A stretch of DNA of 24,660 nt from Methanobacteriota archaeon. Lineage in GTDB: Archaea; Thermoplasmatota; Thermoplasmata; RBG-16-68-12; EA-27. The translations under genes and the position numbers were made by a program. The stretch covers positions 1 to 24,660 of the forward strand of contig JACQPO010000095.1 in NCBI GenBank assembly GCA_016207545.1, given 5' to 3'. How positions within the stretch are numbered: position 1 is the first letter of the stretch; each line of letters starts with the position of its first letter. The notes under the pieces were generated by a model. It worked only from the letters and a program-made list of their open reading frames with translations, searched no databases and was not told the origin of the DNA. Below are positions 22,351 through 24,660 of this stretch, piece by piece.

Positions 22351-23358
22351 CTACGGCTTGAGCGCCGCGCGCCCGACGATTTTCCCTTCCTCGAGTTCGC
22401 GGAGGATCACCGCCGCCTCCGCGAGCATCCCCGTGCGCGCGACGACGGGCACGAGCAAGCGCGCCTCCGCGAGCTGGACGGCGCGCGCGAAGTCCGCCAT
22501 CGTCGAGGAGTGCGCACCGAGGAGCGCGATCTCCTTGTCCATGAGGAGATGGGGCGACACGAGCACGCCTTCGTCCCCGACCGCGGCCTCCACGAGCCGG
22601 CCCCCGGGGGCGAGCGCCGCGATCCCGAGCTCCATCGTCTCCGCGGTCGACACGAAGTCCACGACGACGTCCGCGCCGCGGTCCTTCGATTTCGACAGGA
22701 TGGCCGCCAAGGCGTCCTCCGGGGAGGTGACGGCCTCCGCGCCGAGATGCTTCGCCGCGTCCCGCGCGCCCTCCCGGTTGTCGACCGCGACGACCCGGGC
22801 CCCGCGGGCCCGGGCGACCTGCACGGCGGACAGGCCGACGCCGCCCGCGCCGAGGATCACGACCAAATCGCGTTCGTCCGCGCCGCCGAGGGTGACGACC
22901 GTGTGGTATGCGGTCGCCCCGCTGCACGCGAGGATCGCGGCCTGCTCCACTTCGAGGTTCGCGGGCGCGGGGAGCACGTTGTCCTCGGGGACCTTCACGT
23001 ATTCCGCGTACCCGCCGGGGAGGGAGAAGCCGAGCGCATCGCCCTCCTGGCACAGGTTCGTCTTCTTCTGCACGCACGCGCGGCACCGGCCGCACGGGAG
23101 CTCGAAGTGGACGACGACCGCGTCCCCCGTCCGCACGCGGGCCACGCCGGGGCCGACCTTCTCCACGGTGCCCGCGATCTCGTGGCCCGGGACGAGGGGC
23201 GCCCGTTCGCCGGAGGCGACGTCGTGGAGCAGGTGGAGGTCCGTGCGGCACACGCCCGCCGCGCGGACGCGGACGAGGAGCTCCCCTTCCCCTGGCTCCG
23301 GCTTCGGGAGATCCACCAGGTCGACCGTCCCTCCGGGGCCGAAGCGGATCGCGCGCAT
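22351..23358 (-). CDS. adh: Zinc-dependent alcohol dehydrogenase (MDR family)
   Basis: The protein has 335 residues from ATG 23358; the upstream extension to 23520 is not conserved-looking and lacks a good start. Catalytic zinc ligands are C37, H59-E60 (GHE) and C145. The structural zinc lobe is complete: C89, C92, C95 and C103 (CGRCRACVQKKTNLC). The nucleotide fold has GAGGVG at 170-175 and Asp193 at the end of strand 2, favouring NAD(H). It oxidises alcohols or reduces aldehydes in the cytosol; substrate preference is not readable. It converges with the repeat protein, with a terminator hairpin between them. The gene is flanked upstream by an 18-bp near-palindrome about 100 bp away. Confidence 0.93.
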   Translation of the reverse strand: MRAIRFGPGGTVDLVDLPKPEPGEGELLVRVRAAGVCRTDLHLLHDVASGERAPLVPGHEIAGTVEKVGPGVARVRTGDAVVVHFELPCGRCRACVQKKTNLCQEGDALGFSLPGGYAEYVKVPEDNVLPAPANLEVEQAAILACSGATAYHTVVTLGGADERDLVVILGAGGVGLSAVQVARARGARVVAVDNREGARDAAKHLGAEAVTSPEDALAAILSKSKDRGADVVVDFVSTAETMELGIAALAPGGRLVEAAVGDEGVLVSPHLLMDKEIALLGAHSSTMADFARAVQLAEARLLVPVVARTGMLAEAAVILRELEEGKIVGRAALKP

Positions 23359-23453
23359 CGGCGGCCGAAACGGGTCTCGCCAGAAAGGCCTTTGGGTCTC
23401 CGGTTCCCCGCTTGCTCGTACATGCGCAACGAGGACTCGTTCCCCACTCCGGC

Positions 23454-23497
23454 TATGCCCAATTGAGCATAAGGGAAACTCGGCACGCCTAAATATG
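23454..23497 (+). promoter_or_regulatory. 18-bp near-palindrome and TATA box before a small gene
   Basis: TATGCcCAATTGaGCATA (23454-23471) is palindromic except for one central pair. TAAATATG (23490-23497), centred about 26 nt before the ATG at 23519, is a clear leaderless TATA element. The palindrome sits just upstream, where an activator or repressor would bind. Confidence 0.5.
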
Positions 23498-23518
23498 CGT
23501 CCCGCCTTCCCCGCGCCC

Positions 23519-23719
23519 ATGACGCAACAGCTCGAGGCGATGGTCCGTCGGATGGATCAGGACACTGCGATGCAAATCCTCGTCGCGGTCCGCGGCACGC
23601 TCGAAGCGTTGCGGAACGACGTGGCGGGCCTGAACGCGACGCCGGAGACGCGAGAAATCCTGCAACGGATTGACGCGTACCTCGGCCACGTGGACGCGGA
23701 GCGCGCCCGGCTCGCCTGA
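23519..23719 (+). CDS. Small helical protein (66 residues)
   Basis: ATG 23519 is chosen over the in-frame ATG at 23495, which lies inside the TATA box. The protein is predicted all-helical, with two amphipathic helices (MTQQLEAMVRRMDQDTAMQI and LQRIDAYLGHVDAERARLA) around a more hydrophobic middle (LVAVRGTLEALRNDVAGL). No domain recognised. Its stop TGA abuts the stop of the convergent gene in the palindrome TGATCA. It could be a small adaptor or a subunit of a larger complex. Confidence 0.6.
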   Translation: MTQQLEAMVRRMDQDTAMQILVAVRGTLEALRNDVAGLNATPETREILQRIDAYLGHVDAERARLA

Positions 23720-24238
23720 TCACGCGGACGCGTCCGCGAACCGGTACGTCCGCTTCGCCCGCTTCTCGGACCCTTCTTCGGACACGACGACGAGCAGGCC
23801 GTCCTCCACGAGGTCGCGGCAGAGGGACCACGCGGCGAAGTACGCCTTCCGCCGCTCCCCCGGCTCGAACTCCAGGAGCACGTTCGTCACGTCCTCCGCG
23901 GTGAACACGCCGCCCCCGAACCGCTCCCGGAGCTTCGGCAACATCTGCTCTCGCCGGCTCCCCTTCCGGCGCCGCCGCTTCGGAGCCTCCGCAGCCTTCG
24001 CGAGCGGGGCGGGCGTGGGCGTGAACAGCGACGGCGGCTCGCTCTCCTTCGGCGGCTGCGGCAACGCGCCGAGGATCGCGTCGAGGGTCATGATCTCCTC
24101 CCGCAGCTCCGCCTCCCGTCGCGCGAGTTCCCCGAGCTCCGCGCGCAGCCGACGGGTCTCCTCCTCGATCGCGACCCGTCGCTCGAGCAGCGCGGTGAGG
24201 ATCAACCGTTCCCGCTTCTCCCGGTCCGTCGCCTCCAT
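23720..24238 (-). CDS. Coiled-coil protein with C-terminal winged-helix-like domain
   Basis: The protein has 172 residues. ATG 24238 shares its A with the TGA stop of the upstream gene (TGATG), so translation is probably coupled. Residues 1-60 form a long coiled coil (RRVAIEEETRRLRAELGELA). A Pro-rich linker and a basic patch (KRRRRKGSRREQ, about 94-105) follow. The C-terminal 65 residues (LRERFGGGVFTAEDVTNVLL through AYFAAWSLCRDLVEDGLL to KRTYRF) look like a winged helix and match the C-terminal domain of the adjacent upstream gene in order and spacing. Probably a nucleic-acid-binding partner of that gene. Confidence 0.65.
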   Translation of the reverse strand: MEATDREKRERLILTALLERRVAIEEETRRLRAELGELARREAELREEIMTLDAILGALPQPPKESEPPSLFTPTPAPLAKAAEAPKRRRRKGSRREQMLPKLRERFGGGVFTAEDVTNVLLEFEPGERRKAYFAAWSLCRDLVEDGLLVVVSEEGSEKRAKRTYRFADASA

Positions 24239-24660
24239 CACGAGGCCTCCGCGGGCAACACGACCTTGGGGGAGACGCGGTAGACGCGGATCGGGGCGCC
24301 CGTCGGCCCTAGTCGCGTGCCCGCGAGCTCGAACACGCGGCTCCGGAGGAACGTGTTCGCGAGGGTCCACGCCGCGTCGTACGTGTGCGCCTTCCCGGAC
24401 TCCGTCTCGTCGAGCACGTCGCGGAGCTGGCTCGTCGTGAACCCCTCGGGGAACCGCTGCCCGAGCGCGCGCAACGTCGCCCCGTACTGCTCCTCCGGCC
24501 GGCGCACGGGGAGCGGCGCGATCTTCGGCTCCGTCATCGGTTCCGCGGTCACCGGCGCCGGTTCCGGCGTCGCCTCGGTCGTCTCCTCCGCGGGCCGCGG
24601 CACCTCCGGCGGCGCGAACCGCGCGTGCACGTGGCCCATCGCCGCGAGCCGGTCCGTGAG
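24238..24660 (-). CDS. Winged-helix-like protein, paralogous to its downstream neighbour (5'-partial)
   Basis: The frame stays open to the window edge (codons for LTDRLAA before the Met at 24639), so the start is probably outside. A Pro/Glu/Ala-rich region (24500-24620) precedes a domain of about 85 residues. That domain has the pattern LGQRFPEGFTTSQLRDVLDE, then YDAAWTLANTFLRSRVFE, then RVYRV. It aligns with the neighbouring gene at RF.xGFT, AAW.L and xYR. It probably binds nucleic acid or forms a heterodimer with the neighbour. No family name recognised. Confidence 0.6.
   Translation of the reverse strand, partial: LTDRLAAMGHVHARFAPPEVPRPAEETTEATPEPAPVTAEPMTEPKIAPLPVRRPEEQYGATLRALGQRFPEGFTTSQLRDVLDETESGKAHTYDAAWTLANTFLRSRVFELAGTRLGPTGAPIRVYRVSPKVVLPAEAS

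Overview
The window is a GC-rich stretch of archaeal chromosome, most likely from an uncultured Thermoplasmata-like euryarchaeote. The archaeal call rests on several things: many genes with a TATA-like box about 26-30 nt before the start codon and almost no leader, two TrpB2-type tryptophan synthase beta genes with no trpA, a single-OB-fold SSB with an Arg/Gly tail, a compact archaeal-type PyrF, and large surface proteins built from PQQ propellers and Ig-like repeats. The lineage below Archaea is inference. No tRNA, rRNA, CRISPR array, insertion sequence or phage gene was seen. Gene density is high and no gene-free stretch exceeds 300 bases; the longest is 14497-14744.

Layout. Bases 1-5208 hold the 3' part of a giant exported protein with two PQQ propellers, NEW3-like domains, seven Ig-like repeats and a C-terminal membrane anchor. 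Bases 5259-9803 (minus strand) hold a four-gene group: a FAD oxidoreductase, a UbiA prenyltransferase, a BoxB/PaaA-like diiron oxygenase and a zinc-ribbon LURP-one/scramblase-like protein. Bases 9899-11405 hold a small coiled-coil protein and an MFS transporter, tail to tail. Bases 11567-16514 hold two trpB2 paralogues flanking a TPR protein, an SSB and an FKBP-type prolyl isomerase. Bases 16643-19026 hold two small winged-helix proteins, pyrF and a four-TM membrane protein. Bases 19173-20033 encode a short-chain dehydrogenase. Bases 20106-22298 encode a membrane-anchored acidic protein with 25 consecutive 21-residue repeats. Bases 22351-24660 hold a zinc alcohol dehydrogenase, a 66-residue helical protein and two adjacent paralogous winged-helix-like proteins; the last gene runs off the window.

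How the genes may fit together. Most are housekeeping or single-gene units. The minus-strand group at 5259-9803 is the best candidate for a functional module: prenyl transfer, O2-dependent chemistry and flavin redox next to a possible membrane-lipid-binding protein, with no Paa/Box pathway partners nearby. The other stand-out is the 25 x 21 residue repeat protein, whose repeat array has no insertions or deletions and appears capped by cysteine pairs at both ends. The regulatory layer is also rich: a mirror-image divergent promoter between pyrF and the membrane protein, palindromes at predicted transcription starts, a 21-bp palindrome upstream of trpB2, and a GNRA-loop terminator after the SSB gene.
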